Assembly (NCBI RefSeq): GCF_001625195.1
Contig: NC_054391.1
Coordinates: 3,917,157 to 3,981,156, forward strand
From: Drechmeria coniospora
Taxonomy: Eukaryota; Ascomycota; Sordariomycetes; Hypocreales; Ophiocordycipitaceae
Direction: 5' to 3'
Length of the DNA: 64,000 nt
The stretch's first letter is position 1, and every line of letters begins with the position of its first letter. This document shows, piece after piece, positions 10,098 to 22,100 of this stretch. The position numbers and the translations under genes were made by a program. The notes beneath the pieces were generated by a model. That model was not told the DNA's origin and made no database searches. It worked only from the letters and a program-made list of their open reading frames with translations.

Positions 10098-11650
10098 GAC
10101 GTCGGCTTCGATGACGCTCGAGCGTCGCGGGGAGTCGGGGGGAACTCGGGCAGCGGGCGGAACGATGAATCGATGACGGCCGCGTCGGCGATGAGCTGTA
10201 TCCTCGCCCACGACTCGTCACCGGAAACGCGAGGCAGCAGACGGCCGGAGGAGAGCTAGAGACGGCGGGGGAGGGATGAAGGAGCGCTGGCCGGGGTAAT
10301 GACGGTCGTTGTCAGACTGGGCCTCGAGCTTGGAGCCTGGAGAGTGAGGTCGGCCGACTGGGGACGGGAGGCTGGGGGTCGCTGGGGGTCGCCGTCACCC
10401 CCACTCCGTGTCGGACTCTGGATACCCCGCGGTGGATGAGATGGTGTAGTGTAAGTAGTGTACCGAATTACGTAGTGTACTTGACTGCTTGCCACAGGTG
10501 TACAGTGCGTGCTGTACAGTGCGTGCCGTACAGTGCAAGTAGTCATCACTGTAGGTGCAAGTACATGCATGATTGCCAGCCAGCAAGTACATGTATTGGT
10601 GCATGTGCACATGCGCAACACTGCACAGTACAGCACAGTACAACTTCGCTTAGTGCCGTACTGTACATGTACTTTACTTGCTCTGGCAAGGGTACGAGCT
10701 CCAGCACTAGCCAACAAACGCTCGCTCATGGTTGGTCGTTGCTGGTTGGTGCGAGGCGACGAGGGGCTCCGCCCGCGTTTTCATTCTTCCTTGCCGTATT
10801 CCCAGGCAGGCCGGCTTCGAGATACGAAGGGATGGTGTGGTGCGTCCATTGGCTGCTGGTCCACCGAGCACGGGTCCGAGCAAGCTCGGCGACGAGTCCA
10901 CGGTCGATTCGACATTTCCTTTTGCCAACAGGCGAAGCCCAACGTCGCGGCATTCGCCCTGCAGCCGAGGACACGCCGGCAGCACCTTGCGACCGGATGG
11001 CCAGCCAAGCGGTCTGATCGTCGTCGTCGATGCTCCTGTCCGCGTTTCAGCCTCGCCTCGAGACTCGGGACCTGGTCGACGACCTGCGAGGGGTCACCGT
11101 GGACGTGGGCGAGGCCATCTCCATCTCATGAGAATGCATCATTTCCCCCGACGCGTCACCGTGGACGGGCGGCTGATGCGTCGGTTGAAACTGGGCTGGC
11201 GTTCGCCCATGGCCGATGTACGTTTTGGAAAGGGCCGGCGTCCGTTTGGGATCCCTCGCACGGTCCGTGCCTGACGGCCGATGTTGGATGGTGGCATGGC
11301 ATGTCCCCGGCCCGGCGGCGTCTGATGTCTGTCGCGGCTCGCGTCTGTCGAAACACTGTTGTCTGATCTACGCACGCATTCGACGCAAGATTTGCTGGGA
11401 GGCAAGGCCGGACGGCACGGCGGCACGGGGACGACCGAGATATAAATACGGCGGTTGCCGTTGCATCTGGCCGTCCGCTCGCCTCACTCTCCATCCGGCG
11501 CGAACAGGCAACTCGTTTCCCACCACCACCGCATTCCACCACCGTCGCCGTCCACCACCATCATCCAGCCAGTCAAAGAGCAGACGAAAAAGTCCATCGA
11601 CGGGAGCGATATTCCGGCTCGGCAGCAAGGTACATTTCGACACCGCCACC
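10098..11650. other. Intergenic region with leader of the small secreted protein gene
   Basis: No gene recognised up to the TATA box at 11441. About 10440-10690 is a patch of GTAC-type words. The open frames around 10509-11366 have no recognisable domain and do not start near a promoter. The part after 11448 is probably the core promoter and leader of the gene at 11651. Confidence 0.65.
11441..11448 (+). promoter_or_regulatory. TATA box of the small secreted protein gene
   Basis: TATAAATA lies about 200 bp upstream of the ATG at 11651. A C/A-rich leader with repeated CACCAC follows (11518-11570), typical of highly expressed fungal genes. Assignment rests on position and sequence only. Confidence 0.55.
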
Positions 11651-11895
11651 ATGCAGTTCTCCGTCGCCACCCTCGTTGCCTTTGTCGTTGCCGTCATGGC
11701 AAGCCCGCATGGTACGTAGGAATCCATCCGTTCCCGCGTCTCGTGTGCCGAGCACCAACAGGACTTGCAGGCGAACTCGTCGGGAGGCAGGTCGACGTCG
11801 CCGCGGCGGCCATGACGGACGGTCAAGGAAACATCGTTCCCTTCGACGCCGCCGGCGTGCCGTCGTCTCCCGTTGAGGGGGAGATTGCTTCGTAA
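11651..11895 (+). CDS. Small secreted protein, 64 residues, two exons
   Basis: Exons 11651-11711 and 11762-11895, with a 50-bp GT-AG intron (donor GTACGT, acceptor ACAG). The model was deduced from a signal-peptide-like first exon (MQFSVATLVAFVVAVMA, residues 1-17) and a splice that keeps phase into GLAGELVGRQVDVAAAAM. The mature part is about 47 residues, acidic, rich in Ala, Val and Gly, with no cysteine. It therefore does not look like a disulfide-rich effector, hydrophobin or defensin. It has its own TATA box. The family is not recognised; secretion is inferred from the N-terminus. A membrane-tethered or processed peptide is also possible. Confidence 0.7.
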
Positions 11896-14115
11896 GAACA
11901 ACCATTGGTGGAAGGCGTCGGCCGGCCTTGTACGTGCGCATGCGCCGATGTAGTTTGTTAGCAGGGAGGAGGGGGGAAATGCGAGCATCACGAGGAGCGC
12001 CGGTCGCTACCAAGCTCCAGACGGGCGGATTCTACCCGCGCTCGAAATGACGACGGTGACTTTTGCACGGCACGTGTGCGCACGGCGTACCTGCAATGAT
12101 TGGCGTCTACCCTGCATGTGCGTGACCGCGTGTACGTGGATGCAGTCACCCGTGTACTCTTGTCGGACGACGTTGGCGGCTTTACTTTGCCCTTGCTCGT
12201 CGAGGGTCGTGCCAAGGCGACATGGAGGCGACATGGGAGGATTGTTGGACGAGGTGGCGGCATGCCAGTACCGCAGGTGTGCTCGCACGGAGGACCTGGC
12301 ATGGCATGGTAGTGTACTCCGTATCATGGAACACTTTGTGCACAGGTGGAAGCGCACAAAGGGAGATGGCCATGCTCGTTGGATCGAAGCCCTGCTGGTC
12401 CGGTGAGCGAAGAAAGGAGGAAGGGAGGGTCGGTCGGCAGAGGCAGGGCGCGTGCAGTGCACCGACGTCCATACAAAGCTGCTCGTATTGTATGAGTCGT
12501 AGCGTACAGTGCAGGTCCTCCGTGCGTGTGGTTGAACGGACGTCGTACCCTGATGGGGCAGAGTCTGCCGTAATTACTCCGTATAGTGCGAGCTTTCTAC
12601 CGCGTGCCATTGTCGTCTCGTGATGTCGGTCGGATGTTGCCACGATACGTGACGCTGACGTGGAGGTGCGTGACGATGAGTGCCATGGAGCGCGTAATGC
12701 CCATGCTGAGTGTCATGCTGGTGCGTGTGCTATTGATGCACGAGCCGATGAAATGTTCGGGTACGATGGCTGTCGCCGCACATCAAACGGCGACTGCTAC
12801 TATGCTGGCACTCCGGAGGTGGGAGAACAGCAACGCAGCACCGGCAGAGAACTTCGAGGTGCAGTGCTCAGTGCCAGAGTACTCCACTCCGTATAGTGCA
12901 TGCCTCGAGTGCCTAGCAGGTAGGTGCTATTATTCTACTGCTATACGGAGCCGTCTGCGGACGATGCGTATTGGTACTGCTAGGTACTAGGTAGGTATCT
13001 AGTAATTACCTCTGTATGAATGACTGTATGAATGACTGCGTAATTACCAGCTTCGTACAGTAATGTACGTGATCACGTCAAGTACATAACGCTGTACTCC
13101 GTACAGAGGCCAAGTACAATTAAGTATAGTGCTTGTACTAGCAGAGTACGGAGTGCCGCTGCCGGTATTTACTGTAGCCGTACCTACTACATAGTACCTA
13201 GTAGGTACTAGGTATGTACAGTATATACTGTACGATACGGAAGGCTTGTAGTGCGCCTACTTGTATATTACTGCTAGGTAGGTATATTGAACTTTACAGA
13301 AAATGCACAAGTACTGCACCGTGCGGTACAACTGCCAGGCGGACTAGCTTGATAGTACCTAGTACTCCGTACTATGCTTCGGGGTGCAGTCCGTCAAGTA
13401 TTATTAGCTCTTCGCAAGTTTGCCGTATTATTCGTCGTGCTGTAGGTTAGCAGGATCAGTCGGCGAAAGTGTTCGTATCGTCGTACGCCATATTACTCCG
13501 GAGTGCACAAGGATATTGGGGTACTGGTACATCCTACAGTGCAGTACAGTACTTGCTGCGTGGTACTCCGCATTGTACAGCCCCGCGTCTAAGCATGTAC
13601 TACAGTACTTACCTAGTACTTACTGTGCAAGTTGGTAGAGTGCAAGTGTACCTACTCCGTACCGGCACGTAATTATCAATACAACGAAAGTACATGCGGC
13701 ACCTTGCAAGTGCCCACCGCTTTGCAAGTACTCTCCGCAGTGCCGCAGAGCCATGGCCGAATGAGGACCCTGTCCACGACACCGTTCCTGCATTCCAGAG
13801 GCGGCGGGAGACTAGTCGCTCCATCGGGAAGCGACGACGGGCATCCGGTATAATGCATCGAGCCGTCTTACGTAGCTGCATCCAATGTCCGACGCACCTG
13901 CCACGCACGAGAATCAGCAGTGATCACATGATGCCATACCGGTGGCCCGACCGAGTACACGTACGCCTGCGTGACTTGCACATTTCTTCCGCGTCGGCGC
14001 TGCCCTCGTGTCAAAAGTCCTCCTGTCCAGCGTCCACCACCCTGTAGACGGATTCGTATGCCCCTCGCCCCTCGACGACTTCGGCAACGTCTCGTCGGCA
14101 GCTCAGCAACCTCCC
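11896..14115. other. Intergenic region
   Basis: No gene recognised in 2.2 kb. About 12850-13750 is dense in GTAC-type words and CTAGGTA variants. The flanks are of normal composition with only short open frames. An in-frame Met at 14008 could extend the downstream protein by 36 residues but looks non-conserved. Confidence 0.65.
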
Positions 14116-15168
14116 ATGGACGTCGATAGTGCCCGCGCGGTTCCGCCGCGCAAGGGGAGCATGGAGAAACGCACGGCTGCGACGCCGCCGCCGTGGGCCT
14201 CGAAGCCCGTGGAGATCCATTGCGACATGGGCGAGGCGTTTGGCAATTGGAAGATGGTACGTACGCACGCCCGCGGATGCCAAACGCACGCCCGCCGGTT
14301 CCGACGTGGACGGTTCTGACGTGGACGGCAACGCGCAGGGCGATGACGAGGCCATCATGCCGCACATCACCTCGTGCTCCATCGCCTGCGGCTTCCACGC
14401 CGGCGACCCCATGGTCATGTACGAGACGGTCAAGGCGGCCACGCGCCACGGCGTCCGCATCGGCGCCCACCCGTCCTACCTCGACCTCCAGGGCTTCGGC
14501 CGCCGCGAGATGAAGCTGGACGCGCTCGAGTGCGAGAAGATGGTCATCTACCAGATCGGCGCCCTCAAGGCCTTTCTCGACATCGAGGGCGTCCCTCTGT
14601 CCCACGTCAGCGTACGTCGACGCACCCGCCCCCTCCCCTCCCCCCCCGCCGATCGAGGTCGGCCGCGGTGCCTGCGGGGGATTCTCGGACGCTGACGCGA
14701 AGCGACGTTCTCGCACGACAGCCCCACGGCGCCCTGTACGGCGTCATGTGCCGGGACAGGGTCACCTGCGAGGCCGTCTGCCGCGCCGCCCGCCACTTCA
14801 CGGGCCCCGACGGCGCCGCGCCCGTGCCCATGATCGGCGCCGCCGGCACGCTCATGGAGACGGTCTGCGCCGAGATGGGCATCCCCTTCATCCAGGAGAT
14901 CATTGCCGATCTCGAGTACGACGAGAACGGGGACTGCATCATCTCGCGGACGCACGACGCCGTCGACCTCGACGGCCTGCGCGCGAGGCTCGGCTGCGCC
15001 CTCGGCACCGGCATGATCGAGAGCAAGGAGAAGAAGCAGATGGTGGACCTGAAGCTCGGCCGCGCGCCCCTCAGCCTGTGCATCCACAGCGACACGCCCG
15101 ACGCGACGGCGGTGGCGGCCGCGACGAGGCGCGCCGTCGACGGCTTCAACGAGGAGACGTTCCCCTGA
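14116..15168 (+). CDS. lamB: LamB/YcsF family protein (5-oxoprolinase subunit A, PxpA-like)
   Basis: Three exons, 14116-14256, 14339-14611 and 14722-15168, give 286 residues. Both introns are phase 0 with GTACGT donors. LamB/YcsF signatures: VEIHCDMGEAFGNWKM across the first exon end (about 32-47), then IMPHITSCSIACGFHAGDP, IGAHPSYLDLQGFGRREM, HVSPHGALYG (136-145, spanning intron 2), and IPFIQEIIADLEYDENG. In bacteria PxpA works with PxpB and PxpC to open 5-oxoproline using ATP. The fungal name comes from Aspergillus nidulans lamB, needed for lactam (2-pyrrolidinone) use as nitrogen source. The PxpB/C-carrying carboxylase lies 4 kb downstream on the same strand. Met 14116 has good context (CCCATGG). 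Family is near certain; substrate is inferred. Confidence 0.93.
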
Positions 15169-18100
15169 AGCACGGGCGCGCCGACGATGTGACGATGAAG
15201 ATGGCAGGCCGACGAGGCGTCGTGGGTGCGCACCACGTCCTCGCGCGGGGGCAGGGACATGTTGCTGGCTGGCTGGCTATTGCCTCCGAGGGCGTGCACG
15301 TTATGATGATGATTAATTGACGCAGCATGGCCATTGCATCTGGCCACTTCCCGCTTCCTCTTGGCATGTTCATTTCTCATCTCGACGCATCCATTGTCGT
15401 CATTGCTCGAGGGCAGACCACGGCACGACGAAAGGGGTGGGCGCGGACGGTCGAAGCATGGCCGCGTCCATTCCTCTCGCGCCCGGTCGAGGCTTCGTGT
15501 CGGCAGAGGACACCTAGAGAAAGGGAGAAAAAATGGCACCGACCAAATGGCACGACCAAATGGCACCGACCAAATGGCACCGACCAAATGGCACCGACCT
15601 CACGGTCGAGCCATTTCTATGCTTCCAAGGGAACTGGCGGTCTGGACGCTCGAAAGTCTGCGCCGGCATGAGACGAACCCTGCTCCGGGCTAGGCGCTGA
15701 ATCAGCCTCGGCGAAGGATGGACAACCAACGAGGCTCGTTTCTACGACGCACCTGCACTCGCGCGCGCTCGCTTACACCTACTCGCGGCACGTAGACGAG
15801 CGCACGAACCAGCTTCGACTTTTTCCTTGCGACCGCCCCTCTCCGCCTCCGCCCTGGCTCCCTTCCGGCTGCTCGCCGGCCCCCCTCCGGCCCCCTGCTC
15901 CCGCATCTTCCCCGCGACGGCTTCTGAAAAGGGCCAAGTTCGTGCAAGGGAAGAGGAAGGGAAGAGGCGCGCTTGAAGCCGTCGAGATTGGCCACGCGTA
16001 CGAGTAAGGGAAGCTGACGGGTATCCTGCGTCTGTCCTCGCGCCTGCTCCAATCCCGTCGACTTCCGTTCCGTCCGCCTCCACCGCCGGTGGGGGCGCCA
16101 TCTTGGTCCCGACTCCGACGATCCACCTCGTCACGGCGGCCGTTCCAGCGCTTGTCCTCAAGGGGTTCAAGCACGAGCTTGTACAAGTAAGTACCTGCAA
16201 CTGTTATACAGCGCCGCCCCGTAACAGCAACCAATAATACGTGCTTGCTTGCTCTGCACTCGCCGTGCCCGTCATCGTATGGAGCACGGGGAGCCGAAAG
16301 ACTTTTTTTCGACCGGCACCCCAAGACGCACATCGAGGCACACGTACTCGTATTCGTCGCCAACGCGCTGGCCTTGTTCTCTGGCGAGGAAGCACCGCAG
16401 CTGCACGAGTGCAGGAACGGACACGGCTTGGCACACGGCAAACGCATCAGCTTTGCATTGCGCAGGTGGGTATTCGTGCTGTAAACCACCTACGCAAGCG
16501 AGCCGCTCTGCTCTCGTTTACCTTGCCTTTTAAGCGTCAGGGACGTCGACGATGCGCCTGCTTCACTTTTTCGCCTGCCAATCGTGAAGACGTTGGCAAC
16601 GAGGCAGCGGACGCCGCATATCCATTCGCCGCCCTTCCGCCCCACGAGCACATGCAGGCAAGCCAGCCCGTTGCGCCGTGCCGTACATACCATGCGCACT
16701 TCTGTACATGTGCCAGAGCGTGGAAGCAGTACGGTACGGTACAGTGCCGGCGTCAGCACAGGCATCGGCACAGGTATCGGTGCATCGCAGAAGCAGGTAC
16801 TTTGCACAGCAAGTAAGTACACGTTGCAGCAAGTACTTGTGCGGCAACGTGTTTGTAGGTAGCTACGGAGTGCAGTATACGCATACTTAGTACCTAGTAG
16901 GTACTGTGTGTATGTTCTCCGTACTCATGCTTATACATGCATTGCCACATGCTTGTATATAAGTATGTACAAGTACTGCACGGAGGATGAAGTGTACAGT
17001 GCTGTACTTGCATGGCGCTCCGCTGTCAATCACTTGCACGACGTGGTCCTGCATGGTATTCTTACTATTATTGATCGTATTGGAATATTATGTCAGCCCT
17101 GCAATGATGGTGACTGCCGCGCATCGTAGTGCTGTTTCTACCGTCGACGAGTACGGGTGCGCGTTGGAGTGCACGGCTGCAGCACCCTAGGCGCCTGTAA
17201 AAAAGCACCCACCTAGCAGGCATCGTCGTGATTCTATCCGCCCTGCGCCCACGCACGATTACCCCCGGCGAAGATCCGTCGCATGCGCATGTACAACTAG
17301 CACGCCTACGTTGATGCCGAATTTTCCATGCCGACCGACTCTACTGGCACGGCGGTGAGTCCAACGAGCGTGTCCGTCCTGCGGATGCGCGAATGTGGTC
17401 CAACGTCGGCGACGAGAACAACAAGTCCTTACGGGCGCAGATGCGGCCGACCCCTCCCTTGGGCCCCGATGCTGCCGCCTTTCCTTGCACGGAAGACTAT
17501 ACGAGCAAAATACAAAAATGGACACAGGCATGAACGCAACCATGTATGGACGGCATGAACCAAAGCATGAGCATGACCGCGAGCATGAACCTGGCGAGTA
17601 CGACGAAACGGTTGGATCCTGTGCCGGTACAGACCTCGCCCTAAAAGTAACAGCACTTGCGAGCATCCATGTAATGCCTGTTTTCGTTGTGCCGATGCAC
17701 GCTTTGAGCATCAGCGCATCGGGTGCGCCGAATCGGTATTATAGTATAATAATACCACTTGTAGTATCGTGTCTTAGCACTGCATGGCAAGTGGATGCGG
17801 GTACGGAACAAATGTACTGTATCCCAGGTACCTGTACTCCCGAGATGTATGAGTACAAATCAGCGATGATTATACATGTACTCCGAACAAACTATTACTT
17901 GAGTAATACGGAGTCCTTGTAGGTGTACGGAGTACTCCGCAATTACTTGATAGGTGCTTACTCCGTACTCACAGTACAAGTAGGCGTAAGTACTCCGTAC
18001 GTCAAGTATACTTACCTATCGTTCAGAGTACAAGTATCCGTGGCATTTGCCGACGCAGGACGGGAGTGGGGCCGTGGACTTTTTTAGTACCGCGTTCCTG

Positions 18101-19118
18101 GTCTAATGTACGGAGTGCGGAGCACCTGCTCCGTACAGTAAGTAAGTAATAATATATACTATACTTACTTACAGGCCGTCTACGCCGCAAGTACCATGTA
18201 CACCTGCTTGTGCCACAACTGCAGTGCTTGCAGCCACAGCACGGATTGTACATGTGAACGGCCGATTGCTATGCAGCACTACTACCCGAGTTTGCTTACC
18301 TATAGTGCATGTGCATGTGCATTACGCGCCGTAATACTTGCCGGCACAGCACAGCATTTGCAGTGCACAAGCGCAGTGCTAATAGTTAGTACCTATGCAT
18401 CCTAGCGCTGATGCCCTCCGCAAAATGTCCACCCCCCTAAATCGACGTCGTAGAGATCGTGGAGCAGGCCGTATCGAGTAGTAAGTGGGTCGTCGAAAAT
18501 GTACTTGCCGTTCGCTCGCAAGCACACCGGCAGTCCAGGTACTCGGTCTGCGGCCAGTGCACCAACTCGCACGCATCCCGTCGTCTGCCATCGTCTGCGC
18601 GAGCGCCGACATGATGCATCGGATGACCTTCAGCCTCCGTTTGGGGAATAGCAGCCTCGTCGTCGGTGTTTCACGGCCATGCGGCCTCTCCACCCTGCTG
18701 AGCCTCGTCCGTAGCTCCCATGTACCGGCATGGCCGTTTCCTCGCCATTCCGTCCCGTCGTCCCGCTGTCGTCGTGAATGGTGATGCTCGTTCTCGCTCG
18801 CCATCGCCCCTCTTGCCCTTTGTCGGTCGTCGCTGCCCTCCGTCACCCTTCCTCACTCTTTGATCTCGACAACGCGTCAGCCGCCCTCAATCAACTCAAC
18901 CAAAGACTTGCTTCCTTGGTAGCAGCACCGCCGTCGTCCGTTTCATCCGTTGGTGTCAATGCTCGCGCCGCACGCCATCCTCGTCGTCCAGTCACCACCA
19001 CCCACCGCCAAAGGCTAAGAACGGCCGGTATCGACGAGACGGAGCCGACGAGTCGGGTCCGATGATCAAGTCGGCGAAAGCTTCCACTTCTCTCTTCTCC
19101 TTCCCTCCCGCCGACGCC
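15169..19118. other. Intergenic region between lamB-like and lamA-like genes
   Basis: Four kilobases with no recognised gene. A 14-bp minisatellite lies near the start. About 16680-18400 is a GTAC-word desert. 18440-19060 has normal composition and probably holds the promoter and leader of the downstream carboxylase. An in-frame Met at 19062 would extend that protein by 19 residues. A 75-codon stop-free stretch without ATG lies on the minus strand at 18402-18629 (see findings). Confidence 0.65.
15531..15599. repeat. 14-bp minisatellite downstream of lamB-like gene
   Basis: Five tandem copies of AAATGGCACCGACC; the second copy lacks one C. It starts 363 bp after the LamB/YcsF stop codon. Confidence 0.92.
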
Positions 19119-22100
19119 ATGGCCGACCCTGCGGTCAAGCGACTGCTCATCGCGAACCGGGGTGAGATTGCGAGCCGGATCCTGAAGACGGCGGCGAGGC
19201 TCGGGTACTTTACCATTTCCATCTACACCTCGACCGACGTCTCGAGTCCTCACGCCACCGACTCCCATCTCGCTCTTCCCGTCTCCTCCTACACCGATAT
19301 TGGCGAGATTGTTGGCCTCATCCGCGAGCATCGCGTCCGCTTCGTCATCCCGGGATATGGATTCCTGTCCGAGAATGAGCACTTTGCCGCCGCCGTCGAG
19401 GAGGCCGGCGCCGTCTTCGTCGGCCCGACTCCCGACCTCATCTCGACCTTTGGCATCAAGGACCGCGCTCGCAACCTGGCCGCGAGCGTTGGCGTGCCGA
19501 CCTGTCCAGGCTCGGGCCTCGTCGCCTCCGATGAGGAAGCCGTCCGTGCGGCCGAGAAGATTGGGTACCCCGTGCGGCTCCACGCCCTCTCCCTCGCACG
19601 CGCTCGACGCGCTGACGGATGTCTAGATCATGTTGAAGGCCACCGCAGGTGGCGGCGGAATGGCAAGTCGAACCCCCCCCCCCCCGTCGTGCCCGCCGAT
19701 GACCGTCGTGCCCTCCCCGACTGACCTTGGACAGGGGCTGCAAATATGCGAGGACGAAAGCCAAGTGCGCGCATCCTTCTCCAGCGTCGTCAGCCGCGGC
19801 ACCGCCCTCTTCTCCAATCCCGGCGTCTTCCTTGAGCGGTACTATCCCCTGTCAAGGCACGTCGAGGTCCAAATCTTTGGCGACGGCCGAGGCGATTGCG
19901 TTGCCTTCGGCGAGCGCGAGTGCTCCATCCAGCGGAGGCATCAAAAAGTCATCGAGGAGTCGCCGAGTCCCTTCGTGGAATGCCGGCCGGAGCTGAGGAA
20001 GCGGCTCATCGACGTCTCCGAGATGCTCGGTCGCACCATCGGCTACCGATCGGCCGGCACCATCGAGTATCTCGTCGACGACGCCACCGCCGACTTTTTC
20101 TTCCTCGAGATGAACACCCGCCTGCAGGTCGAGCACGGCATCACCGAGCTGCGCTTCGGCATCGATCTTGTCGAGCTCATGCTCGGCCAGGCCGAGCAGC
20201 CTCTGGACCTCGCCGCCTTCAAGTCGCTCGCTCCCCGGGGTCACGCCATCGAAGCTCGCGTCTATGCCGAGAACCCGTTGAAGAACCACATGCCAAGCCC
20301 CGGTCAGCTGCAGCACGTCGAGTTTGCCGCCGGCCCGGGCGTCAGGGTCGATACCTGGGTGCGGACCGGGACGAACGTCTCTCTCGCCTACGACCCCCTC
20401 CTGGCCAAGATCATGGCCTACGCACCGGACAGGGTTGCCGCCACCGCCACGTTGCACCGGGCGCTCGAGGCCAGCCGCCTGCAAGGCATCGTCACCAATG
20501 CCGACTTTCTGCGTGCCATCCTCGAAGCGGACCCGTTCGTCCGGGGCGAAACGACGACCAGCTTCTTGTCCAACTTCGCCTACACCCCCCGGGCCATGGA
20601 ATTCATCTCGCCCGGCAGCTACACGACCGTCCAGGACCTCCCTGGCCGCGTCGGCATCGGCTTCGGGATACCCGAAGGCGGCCCGATGGATAAGTTGCAC
20701 GCCCAGATTGCCAACTGCATCGTCGGCAACGACCTTGGCTGTGAGCTGCTCGAAATCACGTTCGCCGGGCCTACGATCAAGTTCCATCAAAGAGCAATCA
20801 TCGCCATGGCGGGAGCCGTCGCCGACGTGCACCTTGACGGAACCCCCGTATCGATGAATGCCCGCGTCGAGGCTCCCGCGGGCTCCGTGCTGGTCATGGG
20901 CCGGCTTGCCGGGGGATGCCGGACCTATCTCGCCGTCCACGGCGGCTTCCCCCGCGTTCCCGTGTATCTCGGCTCCAAGTCGACCTGCCCCGTCGTCGAG
21001 ATTGGTGGACACCAGGGGCGCCAGCTCGTCGCCGGCGACATGCTAGACCTGAGCGAGGCCGGCGAGTTTGTGCCGTTCACGTTGCCGACGTCGTTGATCC
21101 CCGTCTGGGACCCGACAGCCATCCACTGCTTGTCCGGGCCGCACGACTCGCCCGACATCATGACCGCGGCCGATGTGGAGGCCATCTACTCGAGCGAATG
21201 GACCATCTCGCACCAGGCTTCGCGTGTCGGCGTTCGTCTTCACGGGCCGCAGCCTCAATGGGCTCGACGCACGGGTGGTGAGGGCGGTTCCCACCCGAGC
21301 AACTACCTCGACTATCCGTATTCCATGGGCGCCCTGAACTGGACCGGTGACACGTCGGTCCTCTTTCCTGCCGATGCTCCCTCGTTGGGAGGCTTCATCA
21401 CCTCCCACGTCGTTCCCCGCGCCGAGCTGTTCAAGGTCGGTCAGTTGAAACCGGGCGACAAGTTCCGCTTCCGCCCGACAACCGTGGAGGCGGCCATGGA
21501 GTTGCGCAAGAGACAGCTGGAATTTCTCGAGGCCCTATCGCAGCTTGCATCGAATGGCTCGCCGTCGGTCGCGCCGCTCTGCCTGACGCCTCCGGGCCGA
21601 GAAGCGGGCCATGTCTCGACGGCCATCATCGACAGATTCGAGGAGGCAACGATACGGCAGGCGGGAGATTCGTACATCTTGGTGGAGCTGCTGCAGTCTC
21701 TGCAGCTCGACGTCCGCTGCAGAGTTCAGGCCGTGGCGGAGGCCTTGGACGCTGCCAAGATTCATGGTGTGCAGCTTTCGACGCCCATCGGGTGCAGTGC
21801 GTTGTCCTCGTTCCGTTTTCGCGGGGGTCCAAGATGTTAATATTTTCAGGTTTGCTCGTCGAGTACGACGGCTTCAAGATTTCGCAGCGTGACTTGGTCG
21901 ACAAGATCAAAGCCGTCTTGGCCGCGCAGCTGGGGTCTGGGACCTCGGCCAGGAAACTCGCGAGTCGACACATCCGGCTGCCCATGGTGTTTGATGACAA
22001 GGTCAACAAGGCATCGGTGGAAAGGTACATGGCGACGCAGCGACCGTACGCGACCTATCTGCCGGATCCGGTCGAGTTTATCGCTCGTTCCAACGGCCTG

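Noticed and set aside
19852..21012. 386-codon open frame on the minus strand
   Set aside because: Antisense of the biotin carboxylase exon.
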